DNA of 6,442 bases from CAYSHJ01 sp964589725 (GTDB lineage: Bacteria > Planctomycetota > Planctomycetia > Planctomycetales > Planctomycetaceae), in assembly GCA_964589725.1 (NCBI GenBank), contig CAZPUJ010000236.1:1-6442 (forward strand), given 5' to 3'. How positions within the stretch are numbered: the stretch's first letter is position 1; each line of letters begins with the position of its first letter. The notes beneath the pieces were generated by a model that worked only from the letters and a program-made list of their open reading frames with translations, did no database searches and was not told the DNA's origin. Below are positions 1 to 5,487 of this stretch, piece by piece. A program made the position numbers and the translations under genes.

Positions 1-120
1 GCCATTCGCACCCGCGCTGAAGCCCGCCCGCCGAGCGATTGTGCTGTACTTGGCGAGCTTCGCAGCACGCTTCAACTCCCACAACAATTCCGCCACTTGA
101 TCCGCACGAGTCGATGCCAT
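1..120 (-). CDS. Partial CDS: N-terminus of a possible MGMT/ATL-like DNA-binding protein
   Basis: An open frame on the minus strand starts with ATG at 120 and runs off the left edge, giving 40 residues (begins MASTRADQVAELL, ends GFSAGANG). The start is well supported: AGGAG lies at 128-132, 7 bases upstream. The frame has an amphipathic helix followed by KYSTIARRAGF, which resembles the 'YGEIARRAG' helix-turn-helix segment of O6-alkylguanine alkyltransferases and alkyltransferase-like proteins. If that is right, the product binds DNA and may take part in alkylation damage recognition. The catalytic or ATL signature would lie outside the window, so the family is inferred from one short motif; another winged-helix protein is possible. 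That this is a real gene start is more certain than its function. It is divergent from the gene at 315. Confidence 0.6.
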   Translation of the reverse strand, partial: MASTRADQVAELLWELKRAAKLAKYSTIARRAGFSAGANG

Positions 121-314
121 TGTTCAGCTCCTGACACTTCAGAATAATCAAACCAACACAAGAAAGCCCTACCGCCTCTCCACGTCCACGACAAACACCC
201 TGATGAGCAAGGGCCTTGAGTTTCACAAGGTCTCTCAATCCAATTTCACGCCATGACAGACGACAGCTACCTTAATCGAACCCGCAGGGGGTCTCAAGAC
301 TCACGGAAAAGGCC
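121..314. other. Divergent intergenic spacer
   Basis: These 194 bases separate the two divergent genes and should hold both promoters. On the plus strand TTGAGT (216-221) and TCCAAT (239-244) are 17 bases apart and match the sigma70 consensus at four of six positions each, which is weak. CCTTG (214-218) and CAAGG (226-230) form a 5-bp inverted repeat overlapping that -35 candidate. No convincing minus-strand promoter was seen. The spacer contains no credible gene. Confidence 0.4.
128..132 (-). promoter_or_regulatory. Ribosome binding site of the left-edge gene
   Basis: The minus strand reads AGGAG here, 7 bases before the ATG at 120. It is the main evidence that the short edge frame is a real coding start. 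Confidence 0.65.
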
Positions 315-863
315 ATGAACCGCGTTTACGAATCTCACGGAGTCCGTTTCGAATATCCTGAAGACTGGATCCTGCATGAGCAGCCGGGACAAGACGACGT
401 TTCGATCACGGTCAACAGCCTGGAAACGTCCTTTTGGTCGCTGACGTTGTTATTTCATCGGCCTGAGCCTGACCGCGTCATCGAGACGGCGCTCGATGCG
501 CTCCGGGCGGAGTATTCCGAAGTCGACGTCTATCCCGCCACGGATCGTTTGGGTGAAAGTCGCACGGTCGCCCGCGATGTTGACTTCGTTTGCCACGAAC
601 TAATCAGCACGTCTTTCTTGCGAGCGACTCGCACGCCTCGATTCACAATGCTGGTGATCTATCAAGGGGCTGATTTCGAGCTTGACGAAACGCAAACGCT
701 GCTGGAAGAAGTCTGCCGCAGCCTGTCTTGGGACTTATCGGACGGGGCCGAGAACGCCATCGTTCCTGATGACACCGAGTGGCTCGACTATTTCTGGCCA
801 TCCCAGGTAGAGCCCAACAACGACACGTCCGACGAAGCGAAAACCGACGATGCTAAAGAATAG
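315..863 (+). CDS. Conserved-looking hypothetical protein, possible PsbP/DcrB-like fold
   Basis: The product has 182 residues and I do not recognise a named family. There is no signal peptide or membrane segment, so it is probably cytoplasmic. The N-terminus (YESHGVRFEYPEDWIL, residues 5-20) has the pattern 'short strand, then F-x-Y-P-x-x-W' seen at the start of Mog1/PsbP/DcrB-fold proteins. It is followed by alternating strands, a helix around residues 53-67 (DRVIETALDALRAEY), further strands to about 118 and a helix at 124-136, which also suits that fold. The tail from about residue 165 is acidic and probably disordered. The fold is an inference from pattern only. The start ATG has only a weak purine-rich stretch (GGAAAAGG, 305-312) very close to it. 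A promoter for the next gene begins right after the stop codon, so the two genes need not be co-transcribed. Confidence 0.8.
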   Translation: MNRVYESHGVRFEYPEDWILHEQPGQDDVSITVNSLETSFWSLTLLFHRPEPDRVIETALDALRAEYSEVDVYPATDRLGESRTVARDVDFVCHELISTSFLRATRTPRFTMLVIYQGADFELDETQTLLEEVCRSLSWDLSDGAENAIVPDDTEWLDYFWPSQVEPNNDTSDEAKTDDAKE

Positions 864-864
864 G

Positions 865-893
865 TTGGGACGCAAAGGCATCTGCTCTATAAT
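865..893 (+). promoter_or_regulatory. Sigma70-type promoter candidate for the TPR gene
   Basis: A perfect TATAAT at 888-893 lies exactly 17 bases downstream of TTGGGA (865-870), which matches the TTGACA consensus at four of six positions. Transcription would start near 900 and leave a leader of about 85 bases before the ATG at 986. The element begins 2 bases after the stop codon of the upstream gene. Box sequence, spacing and position all agree, but this is prediction only. Confidence 0.6.
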
Positions 894-970
894 CCGTCCT
901 CGTCCGCACCAGTCACTTCTTGAGTATCGTGAGTATTCTCATTCTGTGTTGCAGTCGATAAGGACGTTGA

Positions 971-977
971 TGGAGGG
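971..977 (+). promoter_or_regulatory. Ribosome binding site of the TPR gene
   Basis: TGGAGGG lies 8 bases upstream of the ATG at 986 and decides this start. Confidence 0.65.
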
Positions 978-985
978 TTCGACGG

Positions 986-1933
986 ATGGCTACTGCTGAC
1001 CTTGAAAGTCTGTGCAAGGAAGGCCGCCGCTGCTTTCGCGAAGGGAAGTACCAGCAGGCGATTTCTTTCTTCGAAAATGCGTTGAAACTGGATCTGGATC
1101 GAGTGGAAGTCCACGACGGACTGGCGACTTCTTTTTTCGTGATGAAGCAATACGACCGGGCCGTGGAACACTTTTCTCGCGCCTCGCAACTGCGGCCGAT
1201 GGACCCGAAACCGCTGATCAATTGGGGAGCCGTCTTGAACCGGCAAGGCGAATTTCAAAAAGCCGCCGACGTTCTCAAGAAGGCCCTCACACGCGACGGC
1301 AAGGCGGTGGAAGGCTACTACAATCTGGGCATCGCCTACCGCGGACTCAACCAGATGGCGATGGCCGTCAATTCATACAAAGAGGCCCTGAAAATCAATC
1401 CGCGCATGCTGGATGCGATGCAGAATCTCGGCAACGTCTATTTGGAAATGGGAAACGCCAAGGGAGCTGTCGATCAATACAAGAAGGCGCTCGAGATCAA
1501 TCCGGACTTCGAACGCGCCCAGCGCGGATTGCAGCGCGCCGAAGAAGCGCTGGCCACGGCCAAGGCTCAGTTAAGTCCCTTCGGCCGGCTGGTCAATGAA
1601 GCCTCGCTCAAACAAACCAAAGTCGACTCACACACTCGCAAGCTTAGCAGCGAGGAACGAGTCAGCGATCGACAGATGCTCCGACGCTTGATGATCGAGA
1701 TGCAAACCGCAGGCGAAGAATTATTCGAGCACCTGCGCGATGATATGGAGGTCGATTTAGCGCAACTCAACCGCGGCATCCAGTCAAGCCAGCAAGCGGC
1801 CAGCCAACTTCTCTTTACGGCGAGCGACAAATTTCAAGCGACGTTCAAACGGTTCACGGAATTGCGCGGTCAGTTGCAACGACTTGTGAATGACCTGAAG
1901 CGGCACGAAGAGGGATTGCAGCAGAACAGATAG
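986..1933 (+). CDS. TPR-repeat protein with helical/coiled-coil C-terminal domain
   Basis: The product has 315 residues. Five consecutive 34-residue tetratricopeptide repeats occupy about residues 7-40, 41-74, 75-108, 109-142 and 143-176, with the usual pattern W/Y/L-x-x-L-G-x-x-Y...A-x-x-x-Y-x-x-A-L...P (for example NLGNVYLEMGNAKGAV in the fifth). Such repeats form a superhelical protein-binding groove. The remainder (about 177-315) is predicted to be helical and charged, rich in E, R, K and Q with heptad-like leucines (LMIEMQTAGEELFEHLRDD and, at the end, LRGQLQRLVNDLKRHEEGLQ), so a coiled coil is likely. There is no signal peptide, so the protein is probably a cytoplasmic scaffold or adaptor. 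The partner is unknown. It has its own promoter candidate and a good ribosome binding site, and is followed after 51 bases by the GGCT-like gene. Confidence 0.9.
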   Translation: MATADLESLCKEGRRCFREGKYQQAISFFENALKLDLDRVEVHDGLATSFFVMKQYDRAVEHFSRASQLRPMDPKPLINWGAVLNRQGEFQKAADVLKKALTRDGKAVEGYYNLGIAYRGLNQMAMAVNSYKEALKINPRMLDAMQNLGNVYLEMGNAKGAVDQYKKALEINPDFERAQRGLQRAEEALATAKAQLSPFGRLVNEASLKQTKVDSHTRKLSSEERVSDRQMLRRLMIEMQTAGEELFEHLRDDMEVDLAQLNRGIQSSQQAASQLLFTASDKFQATFKRFTELRGQLQRLVNDLKRHEEGLQQNR

Positions 1934-1984
1934 GCTGCGACGCGCCGGTCTCGTAAGTTCCGTTCGCTGGCCACGTGCCACGAA

Positions 1985-2449
1985 ATGCCCCGTTCACATC
2001 ATTGCGGAACAGACTTCTTGGACATGCCGCCATTGCCGCTCTTCGTGTTCGGCACGCTGCGTCGTGGTGAATGCAATCACCACTTCCTGAGTGGCGAGTA
2101 TGATCGCCTGCGGCCGGCGCGGCTTTCGGGATTCACTGCCGTCGCGCCGCTGATGATCGCGCGCGAGGCCGGCTCCGTTGTGATCGGTGAACTCTACGAC
2201 CTGGCTCCCGCAACGTATTCGCGAACTTTGCAAGGCTGCGACCGACTGGAAGAGATTCCTGTGGGCGACACGATTGGCCGCGAATACCGCCGCATTCCGG
2301 TGCGAGTGCAGACGGACGGCGGCGAAGTCATCGCGTGGGCCTACGTCCGTCCCGATGTCGAACCCGATGAGGATTTGAGGAATCTGTTGCATGCCGAAAT
2401 GGCAAGGCTGAACGCTGACGGGCCAGCCAATCCAAGATCAAGTTCGTGA
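1985..2449 (+). CDS. Gamma-glutamylcyclotransferase (GGCT/AIG2)-like protein
   Basis: The product has up to 154 residues and shows the GGCT-fold signature: FVFGTLRRGECNHHFL (residues 20-35) is the nucleotide/substrate loop of the form 'YGTLRxGxxN'. A later GELYDL (68-73) and CDRLEE (85-90) supply the usual acidic position; E89 is the likely catalytic glutamate by analogy with the conserved LD-x-LE of the family. YRRIPVRV (101-108) is the typical following strand. Family members cyclise gamma-glutamyl amino acids to 5-oxoproline, or act on related gamma-glutamyl amines; the substrate here cannot be told. The start is uncertain: the ATG at 1985 has no ribosome binding site, while the in-frame ATG at 2024 (residue 14) begins just before the conserved core and gives a more typical N-terminus. 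mscL follows closely. Confidence 0.85.
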   Translation: MPRSHHCGTDFLDMPPLPLFVFGTLRRGECNHHFLSGEYDRLRPARLSGFTAVAPLMIAREAGSVVIGELYDLAPATYSRTLQGCDRLEEIPVGDTIGREYRRIPVRVQTDGGEVIAWAYVRPDVEPDEDLRNLLHAEMARLNADGPANPRSSS

Positions 2450-2462
2450 CTCACCCAGAATC

Positions 2463-2470
2463 AAGGAGGT
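2463..2470 (+). promoter_or_regulatory. Strong ribosome binding site of mscL
   Basis: AAGGAGGT is a near-perfect Shine-Dalgarno sequence. Its GGAGG core ends 4 bases before the ATG at 2474 and 7 bases before the adjacent in-frame ATG at 2477; the second spacing is the better one. Confidence 0.75.
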
Positions 2471-2476
2471 TCAATG

Positions 2477-2923
2477 ATGAGTATCGTTTCGGAATTCAAG
2501 GTTTTTATTCAACGTGGCAACGTCGTGGACATGGCCGTGGGTGTCATCATGGGTGGAGCCTTTGGCAAGATTGTCAACTCGATCGTCGTCGACATCTTGA
2601 CGCCGCCATTGGGTTACATCACCGGCGGAGTCGACTTTAAAGACCTCAAGCACTCTTTGCCGTCGCTGACCATTAAGATCCCCGACCCCGCGAATCCCAC
2701 GACCTTCCTGGACAAAACGCTGCCGCCCGCGGAAATCAAATACGGGATCTTTCTCCAGTCGGCGTTCGACTTCCTGATCATCGCGGTTTGCGTCTTCGTC
2801 CTCATCAAACTGTTGAACAAGCTGAAGAACAAGGAAGCAGACAAGCCCTCCAATCCGCCGGAACCGTCGTCGCAGGAAAAATTGCTGACGGAAATCCGTG
2901 ACCTCCTCAAGGCCCGGGCCTGA
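2477..2923 (+). CDS. mscL: Large-conductance mechanosensitive channel MscL
   Basis: MscL is a homopentameric inner-membrane channel that opens under high membrane tension and releases solutes during hypo-osmotic shock. From the second ATG the product has 148 residues and aligns without gaps to E. coli MscL (136 residues, from memory) through TM1: MSIVSEFKVFIQRGNVVD is the N-terminal amphipathic helix, then AVGVIMGGAFGKIV and DILTPPLG, with G22, D39, P43 and P44 at the same numbers. This favours 2477 over the ATG at 2474. TM2 is about residues 88-114 (YGIFLQSAFDFLII onward). The C-terminal helix ends EKLLTEIRDLLKARA, a typical cytoplasmic bundle. The periplasmic loop is about 14 residues longer than in E. 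coli, with a proline-rich segment (IPDPANPTTF). The gap of 27 bases from the preceding stop suggests co-transcription with the GGCT-like gene. Confidence 0.96.
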   Translation: MSIVSEFKVFIQRGNVVDMAVGVIMGGAFGKIVNSIVVDILTPPLGYITGGVDFKDLKHSLPSLTIKIPDPANPTTFLDKTLPPAEIKYGIFLQSAFDFLIIAVCVFVLIKLLNKLKNKEADKPSNPPEPSSQEKLLTEIRDLLKARA

Positions 2924-2980
2924 GACAACAGGAACATCGCCGCAATGACACTCAGGCAGCCGGTGGCAATTAGTCTCCCG

Positions 2981-3038
2981 TAGCGACGACCTTTCCAGGT
3001 CGTCAGAGAGTTGCGACGAGCTGGAAAGGCCGCCGTTG
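2981..3038. repeat. Imperfect palindromic intergenic repeat (REP-like)
   Basis: Two 23-base arms, 2981-3003 and 3016-3038, are inverted copies that match at 18 of 23 positions by my count, both centred on CCTTTCCAG / CTGGAAAGG. The left arm overlaps a perfect hairpin: GACGACCT (2985-2992), loop TTCC, AGGTCGTC (2997-3004). The sequence lies 58 bases after the mscL stop and could stop transcription or stabilise the 3' end, although there is no T-tract. Motifs of the type 'GTAGCGACGACCTTTCCAGG' are in my recollection dispersed through planctomycete genomes; this cannot be shown from one copy. Confidence 0.6.
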
Positions 3039-3097
3039 AGCCGGTAGATCAATTCAAACTGGCTGCCGCCGATTGCTGCGACTGAAGCTGGAACGCT

Positions 3098-3132
3098 GAT
3101 TCTGCGAATCTGGGAAGCTCAGGAGACTGAGC
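3098..3132. repeat. Two adjacent perfect small hairpins
   Basis: GATTC (3098-3102) and GAATC (3106-3110) form a 5-bp stem with a TGC loop. GCTCAG (3117-3122) and CTGAGC (3127-3132) form a perfect 6-bp stem closed by GAGA, which is a GNRA tetraloop when read as RNA from the plus strand. They lie in the long leader region of the exported DUF11 gene and are not explained by coding. Function unknown; short stems like these can occur by chance. Confidence 0.35.
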
Positions 3133-3180
3133 GAATACTAACTCCGCTGGAAAACTCTTCCTAATCGACAAACTTGTCGC

Positions 3181-3325
3181 CTTGGGGAAAGACTTCTTAA
3201 GTTACCAAGACCTCCAGACGATCTGACGAAAGATGTTCCGCAGGCGAAGCTCGATTGGCCCAGGACGCATTTGTCCCCGGTCATTACGCGGCACGTTGCT
3301 GTGTCGGTCAGATTAGGAGGTTGGT
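3181..3325 (+). promoter_or_regulatory. Possible RNA leader able to mask the DUF11-gene ribosome binding site
   Basis: The ribosome binding site AGGAGG (3315-3320) is followed by TTGG (3321-3324). Upstream, CCAA (3205-3208) and CCTCC (3211-3215) are complementary to TTGG and GGAGG, giving nine base pairs with a 2-base GA bulge that would hide the site. The same CCAAG (3205-3209) can instead pair with CTTGG (3181-3185), enclosing a small ACTT-CTT-AAGT stem (3192-3202). The two pairings exclude each other, as in translational leader switches. This is seen by eye, with no energy calculation, and no known riboswitch class is recognised. Confidence 0.25.
3315..3320 (+). promoter_or_regulatory. Ribosome binding site of the DUF11 gene
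   Basis: AGGAGG lies 5 bases before the ATG at 3326 and supports this start over the ATG at 3338 (residue 5), which would lose the basic N-terminal residues before the signal core. Confidence 0.7.
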
Positions 3326-5410
3326 ATGCGTTGTGGGATGAAATTGTTTGCCGTGGGTGGCATCGTCGGAGTGGCACTGAGCGTGAGCATTGCGGGCGAG
3401 CGTTTGACGGAACGTCATAACACGCCCAAGTCTCCGACCAAGACCACTCGTCCGGGGCGATTGGAGTTCTTCAGCCGTGGTGGACCGACCGCGGACGCGG
3501 AAACTGAATCACTCGCGGAGAAAGAATCGGAAATCAACCTGGACGCGACTTCGACCGCTGCGCAGCGCTACGCACGGCCGAAAGAGACGCCGATCGAATC
3601 CAAGGTCCAGGCCAACAAGTCAGTGAAGAAGCGTCTGGAACAAGAACTTTTCGGTGATGACCTGACAACGTCCAAAAAGAAATCGGCCGACCGAGAAATT
3701 CTGCAAACCGGTTTCGACACATCTCCAACACAGTCCTCGAATCCAACACAGTCCTCGAAGCGAGTTGAGAGAAACCTGCCCGAGCTGGACGACACGGACG
3801 ACGGACACTTGATCGTGCCGGCGGACTTCAAACAGAAGCCTGGCGAGAACGCTCGCGTGCAACCGGTTCGTGCCGAGCAGCGACAATTGACGCCCGCGAC
3901 CGCAACTGCCACGGTGAATCCGACACCGAAAATCAACCAAGCCAGCATCATCAATGGCAAGTCCGCGAAGCTAATCGCCTCGTCGATCAGCCAGACGACA
4001 CGCGACGCGACGACGTCCGCACGGTCTGGTGTGAAGAAACTGTCCCAGGCCGCTGGTACGCCGACGGTGTCGGTGGAATGGACGAATCACGGCGAGATCA
4101 ATGTCGGTCAGGAATGTACCTGCGACTTGCTGGTCAAGAACACGAGCCGCGTCGCCGCGCGGCAAGTCGTCGTGGAAGCCTTTTTCCCGGCCTCCGTGCG
4201 GTTGACTCAAGCGGAACCCCAGCCTCGCCGCGCCGCCGATAATCTGGAATGGTCCTTCGCCGAGCTACCCGCTGGCGAGGAACGAGTCATTCACATCCGA
4301 ATGATTCCCAGCCAGCGCGGCGAGTTGGCGGCGACGGCCAATGTCCGCTTCACGGGAACGGCAGCCAGTATCTTCAATGTCGCGGAGCCGCTGCTGAAGG
4401 TCACTGTCGACGCTCCTCGGGAAGTCGTCGTCGGCGACCCGCATGTGCAGACCATTACGGTGACGAACCCCGGAACGGGAGCCGCTCAGAATGTTCGCCT
4501 TCGAGTGACAACGCCCGACGGACTCGAACATACGCGTGGCGATCGTTCGCAGATTGACATCGGTGCCTTAAACCCTCAGGAATCGCGCACGGTGCGACTC
4601 TCTTTCACGGCCATTGGTGGCGGCAAGCAGACGATGACCGTCGAAGCGGCGGCTGAATCGGGACTGAAGCAGGCCGCGGAATCGACGGTCAACGTGATCG
4701 CCCCGTCGTTGCAGTTGGCGATTGACGGGCCGAGCTTGCGATACCTCGGCCGTGACGCGCGGTACACGTTGACAATCACCAACGATGGCAAAGCCGCCAC
4801 CAACAACGTGCGCGTGTCGCATCGCCTGCCGAAAGGCTTCAGGTTCATCAAAGCCGATAAGGGCGGCACGCTGGACGCGAAGCAGGACTCGGTCAATTGG
4901 TTCGTCGGGCATCTGGAACCCGAGCAGTCCGTGCAGTTGAAGCTGCAATTGCAGGTCAGTGAACTGGGCGACTTTGAACAACACGTTCAGGCGACGTCGG
5001 AATACGGCGCCGTCGCCAAAGCCAACATGCGCACCATCGTCGAAGGCTCCGCCGAATTGGTGATGGAGATTCAAGACCTCGATGACCCCGTCGAAATCGG
5101 TCACGAGACGGCCTACGAAATTCGCGTCAGCAACAATGGTTCCAAGGCTGCGGAGAAGGTCGGTTTGACATTTGAATTGCCCAGCGGTCTGCGCCTGATC
5201 AACGTTGAAAGTGCCACCGAGCACATGGCCAAGAGCGGCTTGATCCTCTTCAACGACCTGCCGCAACTCGCTCCCGGCAAGACGGCCCTGTACCGCATTC
5301 ATGTGCGGGGCGAAACCGAGGGCAACCAGCGCGTCCGTGCCCGCCTGACCAGCGAATCGATCGATCAAGAGTTGATCTCGGAAGAACTCACTAAGTTCTC
5401 CGCCGAATGA
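3326..5410 (+). CDS. Exported protein with four DUF11-like beta-sandwich repeats
   Basis: The product has 694 residues. Residues 1-24 form a signal peptide: basic MRCGMK, hydrophobic core LFAVGGIVGVALSVS, and a likely cleavage after IAG. Residues 25-244 are low in complexity, polar and rich in S, T, K, E and Q, probably disordered. Four tandem DUF11-type (CARDB-like, Ig-fold) repeats follow at about 246-355, 356-457, 459-570 and 574-688. Each has the hallmark strand 'Y/T-x-x-x-V-x-N-x-G-x-x-A-x-x-V', e.g. TITVTNPGTGAAQNVRLRV (376-394), TLTITNDGKAATNNVRV (481-497) and YEIRVSNNGSKAAEKVGL (597-614), then 'LPxGLRLI' and an 'L-x-P-G/Q' turn. Such proteins are usually secreted or surface structural/adhesive components; the actual role is unknown. 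There is no C-terminal anchor. Cysteines are few (C264 and C266 in repeat 1, C3 in the signal). A 36-base stretch shows a fresh tandem duplication. Confidence 0.9.
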   Translation: MRCGMKLFAVGGIVGVALSVSIAGERLTERHNTPKSPTKTTRPGRLEFFSRGGPTADAETESLAEKESEINLDATSTAAQRYARPKETPIESKVQANKSVKKRLEQELFGDDLTTSKKKSADREILQTGFDTSPTQSSNPTQSSKRVERNLPELDDTDDGHLIVPADFKQKPGENARVQPVRAEQRQLTPATATATVNPTPKINQASIINGKSAKLIASSISQTTRDATTSARSGVKKLSQAAGTPTVSVEWTNHGEINVGQECTCDLLVKNTSRVAARQVVVEAFFPASVRLTQAEPQPRRAADNLEWSFAELPAGEERVIHIRMIPSQRGELAATANVRFTGTAASIFNVAEPLLKVTVDAPREVVVGDPHVQTITVTNPGTGAAQNVRLRVTTPDGLEHTRGDRSQIDIGALNPQESRTVRLSFTAIGGGKQTMTVEAAAESGLKQAAESTVNVIAPSLQLAIDGPSLRYLGRDARYTLTITNDGKAATNNVRVSHRLPKGFRFIKADKGGTLDAKQDSVNWFVGHLEPEQSVQLKLQLQVSELGDFEQHVQATSEYGAVAKANMRTIVEGSAELVMEIQDLDDPVEIGHETAYEIRVSNNGSKAAEKVGLTFELPSGLRLINVESATEHMAKSGLILFNDLPQLAPGKTALYRIHVRGETEGNQRVRARLTSESIDQELISEELTKFSAE
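3724..3759 (+). repeat. Perfect 18-bp tandem duplication inside the DUF11 gene
   Basis: The unit TCCAACACAGTCCTCGAA occurs twice head to tail (3724-3741 and 3742-3759) without mismatch. Being 18 bases it keeps the frame and encodes SPTQSSNPTQSSK in the disordered N-terminal region. Identity at the DNA level points to recent slippage rather than selection for a protein repeat. Confidence 0.9.
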
Positions 5411-5487
5411 TGTGACTATCGAGTCTCTGCTGGCGTAGCGATGCCTCGTACCACAAATCGAAATTGAGGCCACCGGCAGAATCCAGA
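5411..5487. other. Short convergent intergenic region
   Basis: These 77 bases separate the 3' ends of the DUF11 and permease genes. TCTGCTGGCG (5426-5435) and CACCGGCAGA (5471-5480) form an imperfect inverted repeat around a 35-base loop with no T-tract, so a shared terminator is possible but weak. Confidence 0.3.

Larger units (their letters stand above)
2924..3325. other. 402-base intergenic region between mscL and the DUF11 gene
   Basis: I see no credible gene here. The first third carries the palindromic repeat, the middle two small hairpins, and the last third a dyad CGACAA-AC-TTGTCG (3166-3179), further short stems and the leader described separately. No good sigma70 promoter for the downstream gene was found; the transcript start is therefore unknown and another sigma factor is possible. 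Confidence 0.5.

Noticed and set aside
216..244. Weak sigma70-like boxes TTGAGT and TCCAAT upstream of the gene at 315
   Set aside because: Only four of six matches in each box; mentioned in the spacer entry but not strong enough for its own feature.
887..1258. 123-codon minus-strand frame opposite the start of the TPR gene
   Set aside because: It overlaps the promoter, ribosome binding site and first TPRs of a clear gene and has no recognisable domain.
2911..2920. Perfect 10-base palindrome GGCCCGGGCC before the mscL stop
   Set aside because: It encodes the C-terminal residues, has no loop and no T-tract, and is expected in GC-rich coding sequence.
2471..3052. 193-codon minus-strand frame covering mscL and the repeat
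   Set aside because: It is the in-register antisense of mscL extended into the spacer; charged low-quality translation with no motif.
3138..3377. 79-codon minus-strand frame in the spacer upstream of the DUF11 gene
   Set aside because: It overlaps the signal peptide of a well-supported gene and its composition and lack of a motif do not suggest a protein.
4568..5473. 301-codon open frame on the minus strand, opposite the DUF11 gene
   Set aside because: Its codons are in exact register with those of the plus-strand gene, so it stays open simply because that gene avoids TTA, CTA and TCA codons in a GC-rich genome. The translation shows no domain, while the plus-strand frame has a signal peptide and clear repeats.
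5426..5480. Imperfect inverted repeat between the convergent genes as a bidirectional terminator
   Set aside because: The 35-base loop, two mismatches and absence of T-tracts make it a poor terminator candidate.
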